Source: Zelonia costaricensis (lineage: Eukaryota > Euglenozoa > Kinetoplastea > Trypanosomatida > Trypanosomatidae). From it: 56,875 nt of DNA. Location of the stretch: the NCBI GenBank assembly GCA_030849075.1, contig JASAOO010003412.1, forward strand, positions 1 through 56,875. The letters run 5' to 3'. Of the stretch, positions 1 to 9,874 are shown one piece after another. The translations under genes were made by a program, and so were the position numbers. The notes beneath the pieces were generated by a model. It saw only the letters and a program-made list of their open reading frames with translations. It was not told the DNA's origin and did not search any database. Each line of letters opens with the position of its first letter. Within the stretch, counting starts at the first letter, position 1.

Positions 1-819
1 CGGCGCTCGTCAGCCGTGAGAGAAATACGGAAGCGAGACTGGCGCCGCTGGGTGCGTGCAGACGTGCCTGCTACAGGAATCCGCAGCGTGTCGGCGTGCA
101 CTCTCTAGTGGATGGCTCAAGAAGTAAGCGACCGGAAAAGCAATGCCGTGCCCAAGCATCCACGCCGTAAGCACGCGTTTCGCTACTTTCAAAGCCGCAG
201 CCGCCACGTGGGGAGGAGGGGGGGGGGGCAAATGCTTGAGTTGGTTGCTTAGCTTGTCGTACACTGTGGACGCGCACCCGCAGGGAGGGAGGGGGAGGGG
301 GAAGGGGAGGTACGGCCACTGCGCAGGAGCCACGGTCAGTGTCTCTGCATGCCTGTGTTGATGGCCCAGTGGAGAAGCGGGAGGAGAGCTTGATCGTGAC
401 AGCTCTCGTGGATGCTGCACGGCTCGCTCCGCCTCCCTGTTCTTGTTCACCTGCACCCCACCTCTGTCCCCTCCGGCGCATTGTCTGTTCTTACTTTTTG
501 AGAAGCCCACCACGACACACACACACACACACACACACGGCACTTGCTTGCGTGACAGAGCATCTGCGGGGGAGAACAACAGAAGCACTGGCGCCTGCGC
601 GTGTGTGCGTGTTGGTGCGGTGCACGTGCGAGGCGAGAGAAGGAGGGGGTGGGGGTGGGAAGAGAGCGCGAGACGCGCAGCGCTGTCCGATGCAAGTCCC
701 TCCCCTCGGCCTCACCTTCGCCGCCCCACGAACGGGCCCACCTGCCCACAACGGCTGCTTGCCACCCTTCACACACCCCGTGTTCCCCCACCGGCGGGGG
801 GAGGGGGAAAAAGGAGGCA
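1..819. other. Intergenic spacer at left edge
   Basis: No convincing gene is seen. The stretch lies 3' of the protein gene ending at 820. It carries an (AC)12 run at 515-538 and purine-rich plus-strand blocks near 208-230 and 281-310. Those blocks read as polypyrimidine tracts on the minus strand and could serve trans-splicing of the next gene, which would lie beyond the left edge. Open frames here are made of simple repeats and lack protein-like composition. Confidence 0.6.
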
Positions 820-3765
820 CTAAAACAGGTGGAAGTCATCCTCGTCCAGCACAGCCTCCATGAGAAAGGACTCGAGAAGGTCCTCACGCATGTCGGACTT
901 GCTGCTGGGCAGTATTTCAAGCGGCGGGCCGTTGGACGGGGCCGCAACCGGCCGCAGAGCCCGACTGCCGCCGCATTCCCCTGTGACGGACTGCCGCGCT
1001 GCATCGCCCTTCTTCCGTCGCTTGCGCGACCGTTGCAGGGCGTCTGCGCGTGACGGTGGCTGGTGCTGCGGATGCGGCTGATAATCAGGATGGTGATGCA
1101 CCCGTGTATGTGCATCTGTGGCATCGTCCGCCTCCTCGTTCTCTTCATCACGACCGCGACGGCGACTCTTGCGGCTGCCGGCACGCCGCCGGTCATCGAG
1201 CGAACTCGACGCGGCGGTTGTCGACGCCGAAGTGGCGGCTCTCGCGTCGCCGCCGAGTCCGCCGTGGCCAAGAAACTGGAAGCCCGTGCCCGCCGTCCAG
1301 CCCGCCGACTCGGCCGCCACCGATTGGTGAATGGGGGAGATGAAGAAGGACGAGGGCGCCGCGCTGCTACCACCGCCGCCGTTCGCGCGGTCGCCGCCAC
1401 GGCGAAGCGCCGTCGCCAGCGACGCGCCGTTCCCCTCCCCACCGGCGACGCCAGACGTCCGCAGAGGACCGCCTTTTCGCGATGTCGCGGCGTGCACGTC
1501 CTCGCCGCCGCACCGCTCCGCTTCATCCTCCTCGGCCCCCTCCTGCGCCTCCATCTTCCGCCGCGCTCGGCCCGCGCGACTTGCGAGGGACTGCACCGCC
1601 GCCGTGAAGCGGGCATCCGCGCAGAGCTCCCGGGTATCGTCCGAGTCGTCACTCGAGGTGGCGCTGAGGCACTCCAGCGATGAGGTATCGTCACCGTCCC
1701 CATCGCTGCAGCTCTCGTCATCCGCGTCGGTGCTGTCGCTGGCACTGGTGGAGGGGTGCTCGTGACGCAGCGCACCGCGGGTGCTGTGGCGGCGCGCCTG
1801 ACGCTCGTCACGCCGCAAGATGGAGGCGGCACGCATCTCCGTCGTCGCTGCCGTCGGTGCCGTGTTGGGGGACGTGTAGGAGAGAATGGGCTGCCACCCG
1901 CGGCCGCGGTGGCGCTGCCGCTCCTTCTTGAGGAGCATCTTGTTGTACTGCCGGTGCTCGAGCGGGCCATCGGTCGGTGACGCCGGGAAGCCAAAGACGT
2001 GGATGCCGCGCTGGTCGCCCCCGCCGCCGCCGCTTCTGCGGGTGGTGGCCGTGGGGAGGAAGGGGCTCACGGGTGAATCGGCGGTCCACGCGGAGCCGGT
2101 CGGGCTGCACGGCACTGTGATGCCGTCGGTGCCCCCAAACACATCTCGGACTGCATTCGAAGCGACCGGCGCCGCGGCGTTGCTGCTCGTGTTGCAAGAC
2201 GCGCTCGCGACTGCGCACACGGGCAGCTGCTGCGGCTCGTTGCCTTCATCACTATCGTCGCCGTCATCGCCGTTGTCCACGCTGATCGGGTGAAGCGGGG
2301 GAAAGGCGGGAAAGTTGAAGGCGCGCGTGTCGGCGATGCTGCGCGGGCACGCCGCCCGCGCCGCCCATACGTCACGCAATATGTAGTAGGAGCCGTCCCC
2401 ATTGCTGCTGGTGTTGCTGCGCCCGCCTGGGCGGCCCTCTACGCCACCCTCAGCGTCAGCCTCATCATCGTCATCGTCGTCGTCGGCGTCTTCGTCGTGC
2501 GCGTCTGCTGGGATTTGACCGCCAACGCCAACGCCACCACGGCGGCCCCGCCGTCTCCACGCGGCGGAGTGGGGAGCAGCCGCGTTGCTGGGCTGTTGAT
2601 GCTCCAGCAGATCACCGACCTGCCGCGCCGACGCACTGGAGCGTACCATGCCACTCGACATGCCGTGGCGTTGCTCCTGCTCTTCTTGTGGCTGGTCAAA
2701 GGCGTGTGGTGCGGGTGCGGCGGAAAGGCCCGCGACGCCAGCGCTGTCCGGTGCCCACCACGTCTCGCGTCCACTAGCGTGCAACCTCACTGCGGCCCCT
2801 CCTCGTCCGCCGTCCTCCCCGCCGCCGCCGCCGCCGCGTATACTGCTGTGCCCGCTACTGCCGGTGCTGCCGTGGCTCAGGCGCGTCGGGTAGACAGGGT
2901 TGCTGTTGCTGCTTTGGGTCTCCTCCTCATCCACGACTTCGGCACCGTAGGCGGACATGAAGAGCGTGCTGGGCGGCACCTCCGCCGCCCGCAGGCCAAG
3001 CAGCGTCTTCGCGGTCGCACTCCGCCTCGCTTCGTCTTCGGCGTTCACGGCGGATTCGAAGGGCCCTGCACAGCCCCGCGTGGAGGCAGGCATGTAGCTC
3101 GCGCCGCTCAACTGCGTGGCGGGTGTCGGCGTCGTATCGCTGATGCCACCGCGGTTCGCCACGGACGTCGCCACCGTTCCCCGCGCCCCGCCGACGAGCA
3201 TGCGCTGGTAGCGCTGCCGCAGCGCCGCCGACGTGTAGGCAGAGCCCGTCGGGGAGACCATGGGTGGCAGCCGTCCACGGCTGCTGCTGCCGCTGGCACT
3301 CCCCGCCGCCGCACCACCGCCTCCATTCACGCCCGCGCCACCGCCATTGCCGTTGCTGCCCGACGCCCCGCCGACGCTGTGATGCGAGCGGTGGTGGGGG
3401 TGATGCGGGGCGTGGCGTCGGCTGCGGCTGCCGTTGCTGTGTTTACTGCTGCGGCGACTGCTCCCCCCGCCCTCGGAGCGGGCGGCGTCCTTGATGAAGA
3501 AGAAGGTGCTGGCACTGTTGCCGGCCGTTGCACTGCCTGTGGGGCCACTGCTGCCGGCGCCCGCGTTGCCACCACCACCACCACTGGCGTTGCCGCCGCG
3601 CCCGCGGCTGTCGCGGCGGTGGTGCGCGTGATAGCTCGCGCTGCCCACCGATGCACGGGGCCGCCCGCCGTAGCGCTCCGCCTCGTCGTCAGCAAAGTCG
3701 AACACGATGCGAGTCGTCACGCCGTCGGGCGTCTCCTGCTCGATGACCCACTCGTACGACGCCAT
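820..3765 (-). CDS. Conserved-looking low-complexity protein of unknown function
   Basis: A 981-residue protein that I do not recognise. The start is the ATG at 3765 (MASYEWVIEQ), where low-complexity upstream frame gives way to an ordinary ordered sequence; the open frame continues upstream to 4377 only through non-ATG and repeat-rich sequence. The N terminus (about 1-30) is acidic and structured-looking. Most of the remainder is Gly/Ser/Ala/His/Asp-rich and probably disordered, with acidic runs around 420-440 and 690-720. Ordered islands stand out: a segment with YYILRDVW near 460, a basic helix with YNKMLLKKERQ near 605, and an acidic C-terminal helix ending LLESFLMEAVLDEDDFHLF. No membrane segment or catalytic motif is visible. 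The islands may be short binding motifs on a scaffold, which is inference only. It is the last complete gene in the transcription direction. Confidence 0.85.
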   Translation of the reverse strand: MASYEWVIEQETPDGVTTRIVFDFADDEAERYGGRPRASVGSASYHAHHRRDSRGRGGNASGGGGGNAGAGSSGPTGSATAGNSASTFFFIKDAARSEGGGSSRRSSKHSNGSRSRRHAPHHPHHRSHHSVGGASGSNGNGGGAGVNGGGGAAAGSASGSSSRGRLPPMVSPTGSAYTSAALRQRYQRMLVGGARGTVATSVANRGGISDTTPTPATQLSGASYMPASTRGCAGPFESAVNAEDEARRSATAKTLLGLRAAEVPPSTLFMSAYGAEVVDEEETQSSNSNPVYPTRLSHGSTGSSGHSSIRGGGGGGEDGGRGGAAVRLHASGRETWWAPDSAGVAGLSAAPAPHAFDQPQEEQEQRHGMSSGMVRSSASARQVGDLLEHQQPSNAAAPHSAAWRRRGRRGGVGVGGQIPADAHDEDADDDDDDDEADAEGGVEGRPGGRSNTSSNGDGSYYILRDVWAARAACPRSIADTRAFNFPAFPPLHPISVDNGDDGDDSDEGNEPQQLPVCAVASASCNTSSNAAAPVASNAVRDVFGGTDGITVPCSPTGSAWTADSPVSPFLPTATTRRSGGGGGDQRGIHVFGFPASPTDGPLEHRQYNKMLLKKERQRHRGRGWQPILSYTSPNTAPTAATTEMRAASILRRDERQARRHSTRGALRHEHPSTSASDSTDADDESCSDGDGDDTSSLECLSATSSDDSDDTRELCADARFTAAVQSLASRAGRARRKMEAQEGAEEDEAERCGGEDVHAATSRKGGPLRTSGVAGGEGNGASLATALRRGGDRANGGGGSSAAPSSFFISPIHQSVAAESAGWTAGTGFQFLGHGGLGGDARAATSASTTAASSSLDDRRRAGSRKSRRRGRDEENEEADDATDAHTRVHHHPDYQPHPQHQPPSRADALQRSRKRRKKGDAARQSVTGECGGSRALRPVAAPSNGPPLEILPSSKSDMREDLLESFLMEAVLDEDDFHLF

Positions 3766-3877
3766 CGCACGGTACCAAGTCTTGTGAAGAAAACCAAAAC
3801 TGAGCTGTGAGAGGGCCTTCTCGTGCGCAACGTGGTGCACACGTGCGGGTCGACTCCTTCTGTTGTTTGCTTCTCGG

Positions 3878-3911
3878 CTTGAGCAGTTCGCAACGAACAG
3901 GGGAGGGAGGA
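3878..3911 (-). promoter_or_regulatory. Candidate trans-splice acceptor for the 820-3765 gene
   Basis: On the minus strand a C/T-rich tract (plus strand 3895-3911) is followed by the first AG at 3879-3878, about 113 nt upstream of the ATG. This matches the usual trypanosomatid arrangement of polypyrimidine tract and AG. It is a prediction from sequence only. Confidence 0.4.
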
Positions 3912-4600
3912 CGCTGCTGGAGTGCGTGCCCGCAGACACAGATACAAATACACACACAAACACACACAAGCACACACACGAGCTCCGCCCTCCGTTTAGC
4001 GTTTCTGTTTTTTTTTCCTTTTCGCGTCTCTCGATGCGCAGAGGAGGAAGCACCAAAAGGCCCGCACAGGTCCCCTTTGACGTGAGAAGACGGAAGGGGG
4101 GAAGAGCGGGGGGGACACTGGCGGCGTGCGGTGGTGGGGTGCAGTGACGGGATCGCGTGCGGAGAAGACACCCGAAGCGGGAGGTGGTGGGGAGGAGGGG
4201 TGAAGTCGGCGAAGTGACAGGAGAGCGGCATGAGGGCGTGTCGGTGTTCTTGCGGCACCAGCAGCAGCAGTAGATCGGCACAGTTGCTTTGTGTAGTGCT
4301 GCTTCGTGTGTGCCACGGGACTGAGGCAACTGGCGCACCCCAGCGGGGGGGGGGGGGGTGAAACTCGATGTACGCACGGAGCGACTCGCCGCGAACGCGC
4401 GTCGGCCGGACGTCCCCGCACACTTGCCGGTTGTGCTTCATTTTCTTTTTTTGGGGGTTCGTCATCTCGTGTTTTCTCCTTCTTTCTTTTCCCTTTTTTT
4501 GTTGTGGCAATGAGGTCAGACCAAGGACGTCAACACGTCACCTGGCGCGGTGGTACGCGCGTACCGCAATACGGGATAGTCCTTTTCTCCGCCGGTGCAT

Positions 4601-4622
4601 ACACACACACACACACACACAC
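4601..4622. repeat. (AC)11 microsatellite
   Basis: Uninterrupted AC dinucleotide run followed by a CG-rich run, typical of trypanosomatid spacers. Confidence 0.9.
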
Positions 4623-4939
4623 GCGCGCGTAAACAAGACTGGATAGCCAGAGACGGAGAGATGCAAAGAAGAGGTTCACACAAACACACACGCACACACA
4701 CGCACCCACGGGTGCACGGACACACTCGCGTGCGCACCAGACAGGCTATGAGCACAAGACCTGCCTTGTGAAGAGCGCTGCGTCCGAGCCGTCGGCACTG
4801 CGCTACGCGGAGACCCACTTGGAGCACCAAAACCCCAGAAGCGCGGGGAAAGGAAAGAAGAAAGGGGCAGCGAAGGGAGGGTGGAGCATCTCGACCACCT
4901 CTCACGCGCGCAGCCGTCAGCCGCGGAGCTCCCAACGCT

Positions 4940-7900
4940 CTACACTGCAGGGCCCCCTTTCGAGGTCGGGGGCTGCGCAGGTGGGGATGAGCAGCCGACG
5001 GATCGTGTGGCCCGCTGCTCCGTGCCCGCCGGCGTCGACGTCGAGGAGGAGGCGAGAGGTGAGGCGGGCGCGGCCTCCGCACTGCCGGCGCGGCCCTCGC
5101 TTTCCTTCATCAAGAACTCCACCCACATCGACGCGAGTCCCGACTTGCCCGGTGGAGCCCCTCCGCCGCCGCCGCCGCTGCTGCTGCTGCTTGCCCCGGG
5201 CGCCGGCCCTGACCCGGCGACAATCGACGGCGCGCGGTCAGTCGGCTGCGTGTTGCCGCGGCGCCAGCCAAAGAGCCCGCGGCGCTGCCCGCCACCGCCG
5301 GCCGCGGCGCCGGCGCCGCCTGGTGGCTGTGGGTTGTTAGGCCCCGGCAGCAGCCCCGCCAGCTCCTGCGTCGCCTCATCCCAGTCGAGGAGGCCGCTCA
5401 TGACCTTGAGCATGTCCTCCGCCTCCCTGCGCTGCCCAATAAACGCGTGGATGTACTTGGCGAGCAGCTGCGAGACGACGCGCTTGTCGATGCTCGTCTC
5501 CCCGCCGTCCATGTGCCGCGACGCCGTCTTCTCCAGCGCCTTGCGCACCTCGGCCAGCTTGCGGTGCATCGTGGTCACCTCCGCGTCCTTCAGAGCCAGC
5601 TGCCGCTCGAAGCCCTCACGCACCGCAGCCAGCTCGCTCGCATGCCGCTCCGTGGTGCGGCGCGTCGCCTCCAGCTGCTTCTTCACCTCCTCCGTCTCCA
5701 GCTGCGACTCCAGCGTCAGCGCCTCGACCTCGTTCCGCTTGTTCTCCTGGAACCGGTCCAGCACCAGCTGCAGGTTCTCCGCGCTCTGCATAGACGTCTG
5801 CAGCTCCTCTTCCTTCGCCTGCAGCAGCGTCTGCAACGCCTGCAGTTCCTCCTCCAGCCCCGCCATCGCCTGCGCCTGCCCCTCGGCGCCGCTCTGTGCG
5901 AGCTGCAGCCGCGACACCCAGCTCTCGCGCTCCTCGCGCAGGGTCTGCACCTCGTGCCGCGCACTCGTCAGCTGCTCCTGCACCTCGACGAGACGCGCGT
6001 CCCCGCTGCCCACGCGCGACTGCATCTGCCGGGCCGCCTCCTCTCTCACTGAAGCCTCCTCCCGCAGCTTGCCAATCGTGGCCCACGCATCCGCGAGCTG
6101 CTGGTTCAGAGCCTCGTTGACGTGCCGCGCTTGCTCGTACGTCTGCTCCCACTCCCGCTGCACCCGCTCGGCGCGCACGACGATGCTGTGCTGCTGCACA
6201 CACTCCGCCACCAGCAGGGAGAAGAGCTGCACCAGCGGGACATCGCGATGGCGGTCTGCCGACGTGTCATCCCCGTCGTTGCTGCTCGATCGGGAGTCGG
6301 CGCTCGCCTCCTCCTCGTCCTCCCCCGCCTCCTCGTCTGACGATGGGGCGTCTTCGCGGCCCCCGTCGTGGTCGCCGCGGCCCCGATGTCGTCCGCCGTG
6401 GTGCGCCGTCGCCGAGGGGGCAGTCGCAGCACTCGCCGCGGCACCCGCTCCACCGTGGCGCTGGCTGTCCTGCAAGACCTGCTTCAGGTCTACGCCGAGG
6501 CGCACGAGGGTGTCCACGGTCATGCTGCGCAGCTGCTCAGCTGTCGTCTCGAGTGTCTGCAGCTTGTGCTCCAGCTCCTTCTTGACCTGCGTGAGCGCGG
6601 CGACAGAGACCTCGGCCCCGGTGCGCCGCCGCTCCGCCTCGCTGGCACGCTGCCGCTCGTCGCGCTCTAGCTGGCGGGCTCGCTCCGACGCGGCATCGGC
6701 CGCCTGCTGCGCCTGCTGCTGAAGCTGCTGTTGCGCCGCTGCCGCCGCCGCCTGTGCGGTCCGGCAGCGCTGCTCTGCGCTTGCCGCCTGCGTCTCGGCG
6801 GCGCTGCACGCCGCCTGAACAGCCGCCTTGTCCGCCGCCATCGCCTGCACTTGCTTCTGCGTGACCTGCAGCTGCACGTGCAGTTCACGCACCTCCACCT
6901 CGAGCGCACCGCGGCTGTCCCCTAGTCTCGCCTCGGCGTCGGTGAGCTTGGCACGCAGGGCGGCTTCCCGTTCGGCAAGCTCGCGGTGCGCCACCGCCAG
7001 CGCAGCCTGGTGCTCCTTCTCCTGTGTGTCGATGGTGCGCTGCAGCTGTGCAGCCGCCTCGGTGAGCCGACGCACCTCCTGCTGCAGGACGTCGCGCTCG
7101 GCTTCCGCGTGGCTGAGCTTGTCCAGCAGCTGCTCCTGTGCGCTGGGGTCAACCCGCGGTGCGGGCGGCGCTGCTGCTGCGGCTTGGGAGGTCTTCAGCG
7201 CCTCCACCCTTGCCGTCGCCTGCGCAACCTTGCGTTTCTCCTCGGCGAGCTGCGTCGCCAGCGTCTGCGTCTCCTGCTCGGCGGCTACCCGCTGCGCTTC
7301 TACGGTTGTGGTACGCTGTTGCTCGGCATTCAGCTCCCCCGTGAGTCGGTCCACGTCATCGTGCAGTTGCTGGAGTTCCTCTGTCTGAGCCGCCGCGGCC
7401 GCACTGCGCTCGCGGCCGGAGCTCCGACTCTCCATCAACCCCGCCTGCGCCTCGTGCAGTTGCGCCTCCAGCGAGCGGCGCGCCTGCTCAGCCGCCGCCA
7501 GCTGCGCTGCTTGAGCAGAGAGCTGCGCGGCCTTCTCCTGCACTTCCTGCTGCAGGCGTGCCTGCACCTCCTGCGCCTCTTCCGTCTGCCGCCGCAGCTG
7601 CTCCTGCTGCTGCACCACATCAGCGTCCGGCGCCGGTAGTGGCGCTGAAGCAGCAGCCTCGACCTTCTCTTGCGCCGCCGCTAAGCTCGACTGCAGCAGC
7701 GCCGTCTGCGTTTCCAGCTCGCTGACACGCGTCTCGACGTGGTGCCTTGTGGCCTGGGCCGTCTGGAGCTCCGTCGCCGCAGCCTGCAGCGCCGCGCGCA
7801 GGGCCACGATTTCCTGCTTCGACTCCTCGTTCTCCTCCGCCGCTGCCGCCGCCGCCGCCGCAGCAGCAGCACTGCTAGCTCGTTCCGCCGCCGTGACGCT

Positions 7901-8719
7901 TGCGCTCGAGGATGCAGCGGCCTCGCGCAGCTTCGCTTCGTAGTAGGCCACCGTCTGCTCGTGTGCGACGCGCACCTCGGCCTGGTAGGCGTTGATGTCG
8001 CGCATGAGCTGTGCCTTCTCCGCCTCCAGCGCAGCGACGCGCTTGGCATCGACGGAGTCCACCGGCGCTGACGCTGACGCCGACGCCGGTGCTGGTTGGG
8101 CAGTCGCAGGCGCAGGGCGCGGTGTGACCATCGCTTGCGGGGGTCCACGGCGCTCCGCCGCGCTCGCGCCGTGCGCCGGTGGTAGTGCGTGCGAGCTCAC
8201 CGAAGGTGAAGCCGCTGCGGCTGCTGGTTGTTGTTGCGGATGTTGCTGACGACGGAGGCTGACGCTGTCGAAACTGCCGTCGCGGTCTCCGGCAGAGTGG
8301 CTCGCATCCGCCGCGTGCGCCGCGGCAGAGGGTGCGGGGGCAGGTGAAGCAGGCTGCGCGTACGGCACGGACTCCATACTCTGCATGCTCCTCCACCGCT
8401 CCAGCGGCATGTCGTCGTACTGCGAGTCGAGGCGACGCACCGGCGTCTCGAGCACCGGCAGCCCCCTGGCGTTTGCGCCGCCAGGGCCCCTGCCGTCGTT
8501 GCTGAGGTCCGTCACGATGCCGCGGTTGCCGCCGTAGCCCGCCGCGGGGCGCACGCCGGTGCTGAGGTCTTGCGCATCGTGCAGCGCATCCTCGTCCTCT
8601 CTCTCCTGCCCGAGGTCCCCAGCACTGCCCGACCCCGCCCGACGCCCCTCCTCGTCGTAGTCGGGGGACGTGATGTCCTCCGCGAAAGTCTTGATCTTGT
8701 TCGTCCACTCCTTCCACAT
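4940..8719 (-). CDS. Golgin-like coiled-coil protein with GRAB-type C-terminal domain
   Basis: A 1259-residue protein. The ATG at 8719 gives an N terminus MWKEWTNKIKTFAEDI that could form an amphipathic helix. Residues about 60-215 are Ala/Ser/Pro-rich. From about 220 to 1065 it is almost continuous Glu/Gln/Ala/Leu-rich heptad sequence, interrupted by an acidic break near 780-830. Residues about 1073-1125 (beginning TSIDKRVVSQLLAKYI and ending WDEATQELAGLL) resemble the GRAB (GRIP-related Arf-binding) domain of the GMAP-210/Rud3 golgins. After a Gly/Ser/Pro linker a short motif SMWVEFLMKESE occurs near 1195, similar to the tail of that family as I recall it. Such golgins bind Arf1-GTP through GRAB and tether vesicles at the cis-Golgi. 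The alignment is by eye; a generic coiled-coil protein is the alternative. Confidence 0.8.
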   Translation of the reverse strand: MWKEWTNKIKTFAEDITSPDYDEEGRRAGSGSAGDLGQEREDEDALHDAQDLSTGVRPAAGYGGNRGIVTDLSNDGRGPGGANARGLPVLETPVRRLDSQYDDMPLERWRSMQSMESVPYAQPASPAPAPSAAAHAADASHSAGDRDGSFDSVSLRRQQHPQQQPAAAAASPSVSSHALPPAHGASAAERRGPPQAMVTPRPAPATAQPAPASASASAPVDSVDAKRVAALEAEKAQLMRDINAYQAEVRVAHEQTVAYYEAKLREAAASSSASVTAAERASSAAAAAAAAAAAEENEESKQEIVALRAALQAAATELQTAQATRHHVETRVSELETQTALLQSSLAAAQEKVEAAASAPLPAPDADVVQQQEQLRRQTEEAQEVQARLQQEVQEKAAQLSAQAAQLAAAEQARRSLEAQLHEAQAGLMESRSSGRERSAAAAAQTEELQQLHDDVDRLTGELNAEQQRTTTVEAQRVAAEQETQTLATQLAEEKRKVAQATARVEALKTSQAAAAAPPAPRVDPSAQEQLLDKLSHAEAERDVLQQEVRRLTEAAAQLQRTIDTQEKEHQAALAVAHRELAEREAALRAKLTDAEARLGDSRGALEVEVRELHVQLQVTQKQVQAMAADKAAVQAACSAAETQAASAEQRCRTAQAAAAAAQQQLQQQAQQAADAASERARQLERDERQRASEAERRRTGAEVSVAALTQVKKELEHKLQTLETTAEQLRSMTVDTLVRLGVDLKQVLQDSQRHGGAGAAASAATAPSATAHHGGRHRGRGDHDGGREDAPSSDEEAGEDEEEASADSRSSSNDGDDTSADRHRDVPLVQLFSLLVAECVQQHSIVVRAERVQREWEQTYEQARHVNEALNQQLADAWATIGKLREEASVREEAARQMQSRVGSGDARLVEVQEQLTSARHEVQTLREERESWVSRLQLAQSGAEGQAQAMAGLEEELQALQTLLQAKEEELQTSMQSAENLQLVLDRFQENKRNEVEALTLESQLETEEVKKQLEATRRTTERHASELAAVREGFERQLALKDAEVTTMHRKLAEVRKALEKTASRHMDGGETSIDKRVVSQLLAKYIHAFIGQRREAEDMLKVMSGLLDWDEATQELAGLLPGPNNPQPPGGAGAAAGGGGQRRGLFGWRRGNTQPTDRAPSIVAGSGPAPGASSSSSGGGGGGAPPGKSGLASMWVEFLMKESEGRAGSAEAAPASPLASSSTSTPAGTEQRATRSVGCSSPPAQPPTSKGGPAV

Positions 8720-9874
8720 GACTGGAGATGCAGAAAGGCGGGGCGTAAGCGGAAGAAATTGGGCTAACGTGATTCAGCAAGCACCCGCCGCTCTCTCCTT
8801 CCTCCCGTGTCTGTGCGTGTGTGCGCGCGTGTGTGTGTGTGTGTGCGTGAGTTGCTGCGAGCAGCGCGTGCCCCACTCGCTCGTGTCCTCACGGACGAAG
8901 CCTGCAGAGACACGGGGTGGGGGGGGGGGGGGGGGAGGCGCCGGCGTGCGCGGGACAGACGACGGACCGAGCAGCACGTTCACCGCACGACAGAAGGTGG
9001 AAAGCTGCGGCGGCAGGAGAGACGCCAAAGGATAACAGTAACAACGAAAGGAGAGAGAGAAAGCGTAAGCGCAACGACGTTGGCGTGCACCGAGGTGGCG
9101 AAAAAAAAAAGAAAACCAGAGGCACAGATCGTACAAAAGTCAAGCGAGAGCTAAGGAGGAGTTGTGAAGCAATGGCGGTGATGCACAACGGCGTGTGTGT
9201 GTGTGTGAGTGTATCCTGGGGAGGGAGGTGATGAGAAGGAGTGCAGCGGGTGCGCAAAGAAACGAAGTGAGACGAGCGCGCGCCTCCCTCCTCCCCGTCG
9301 AGGGACAGCGCGATTCACGCGACCACTCACTCGCGCGCGCGCCTCCGCGATGCTCAAGCGTCGCGCGGGATGTGCAAAGGCGGCCTCGAACGCGCTTTTT
9401 CTTTTTGGGGGGACGCCTCCGAAGCGGAACCACTTCACTGACCTTGACAGTACTGGGAGAGACGGACACACCGGGAGAGAGAAGCAAGTGAGAAGGGGGA
9501 GGGGGAGGGGGCAAAGGTGGAGGAGGAAGCTGGAGAGCGCCTTGGACGTCGTGAAGGGTGAACGCACACGCCTGCGTTGAACGCTGCGCAAGAAAGCCTC
9601 CCGACCTTCGTACATCTCCCTTTTTTTTCCAGAGAGAACTGGGGGGGGGGCGTAACCCCAGCCTTCCGCGGAATAGATTGCGGCGGTATATCGCACCCTT
9701 CGCCTCCCAGGCCTTCCACGACCCGCAGAGGCGCTGCAGCCCCCGCGGTTGACCATGTCCTCTTCACTCTCTTTCGGTGTCTTCTAGTCTGTGATTAAGC
9801 CACGCAATCAAGGAGGTTTCCCGCATCAGCACGTAACAGCAGGTCATCTGTCGTCGTCTTCTTTCCCTTTTTTG
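8720..9874. other. Intergenic spacer
   Basis: No gene seen. It holds the leader of the golgin gene and the 3' flank of the PUS-like gene. It contains GT-rich microsatellites near 8815-8846 and 9193-9211, a G run at 8919-8935, an A10 run at 9100-9110 and further purine-rich plus-strand blocks at 9480-9530. Confidence 0.6.
8902..8938 (-). promoter_or_regulatory. Candidate trans-splice acceptor for the golgin-like gene
   Basis: On the minus strand a long C-run (plus 8917-8938) leads into TCTCTGCAG, with the AG at 8903-8902, about 183 nt upstream of the ATG at 8719. It is one of the cleanest acceptors in the window. A second AG lies only 2 nt before the ATG and is less likely to be used. Confidence 0.45.

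Larger units (their letters stand above)
3766..4939. other. Intergenic spacer
   Basis: No gene seen. It holds the 5' leader region of the downstream gene (3766 to about 3880) and the 3' flank of the golgin gene. Notable sequence: CA-rich runs near 3946-3980, a plus-strand T/C run near 4006-4030, a G12 run near 4345-4358, an (AC)11 microsatellite at 4601-4622 and an imperfect CA-rich block at 4678-4705. Confidence 0.6.

Noticed and set aside
447..1994. Minus-strand frame of 515 codons overlapping the first gene
   Set aside because: Arg/Ser/Pro-rich out-of-frame shadow of the longer gene.
2290..3810. Plus-strand open frame of 506 codons
   Set aside because: Antisense to the 820-3765 gene; composition is Ala/Arg/Val simple sequence. 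The antisense gene is itself of unknown function, so this choice rests on strand consistency and its ordered islands.
4881..6722. Plus-strand open frame of 613 codons
   Set aside because: Antisense shadow of the golgin coiled coil; Ser/Cys/Arg-rich product mirrors the Glu/Gln/Ala codons.
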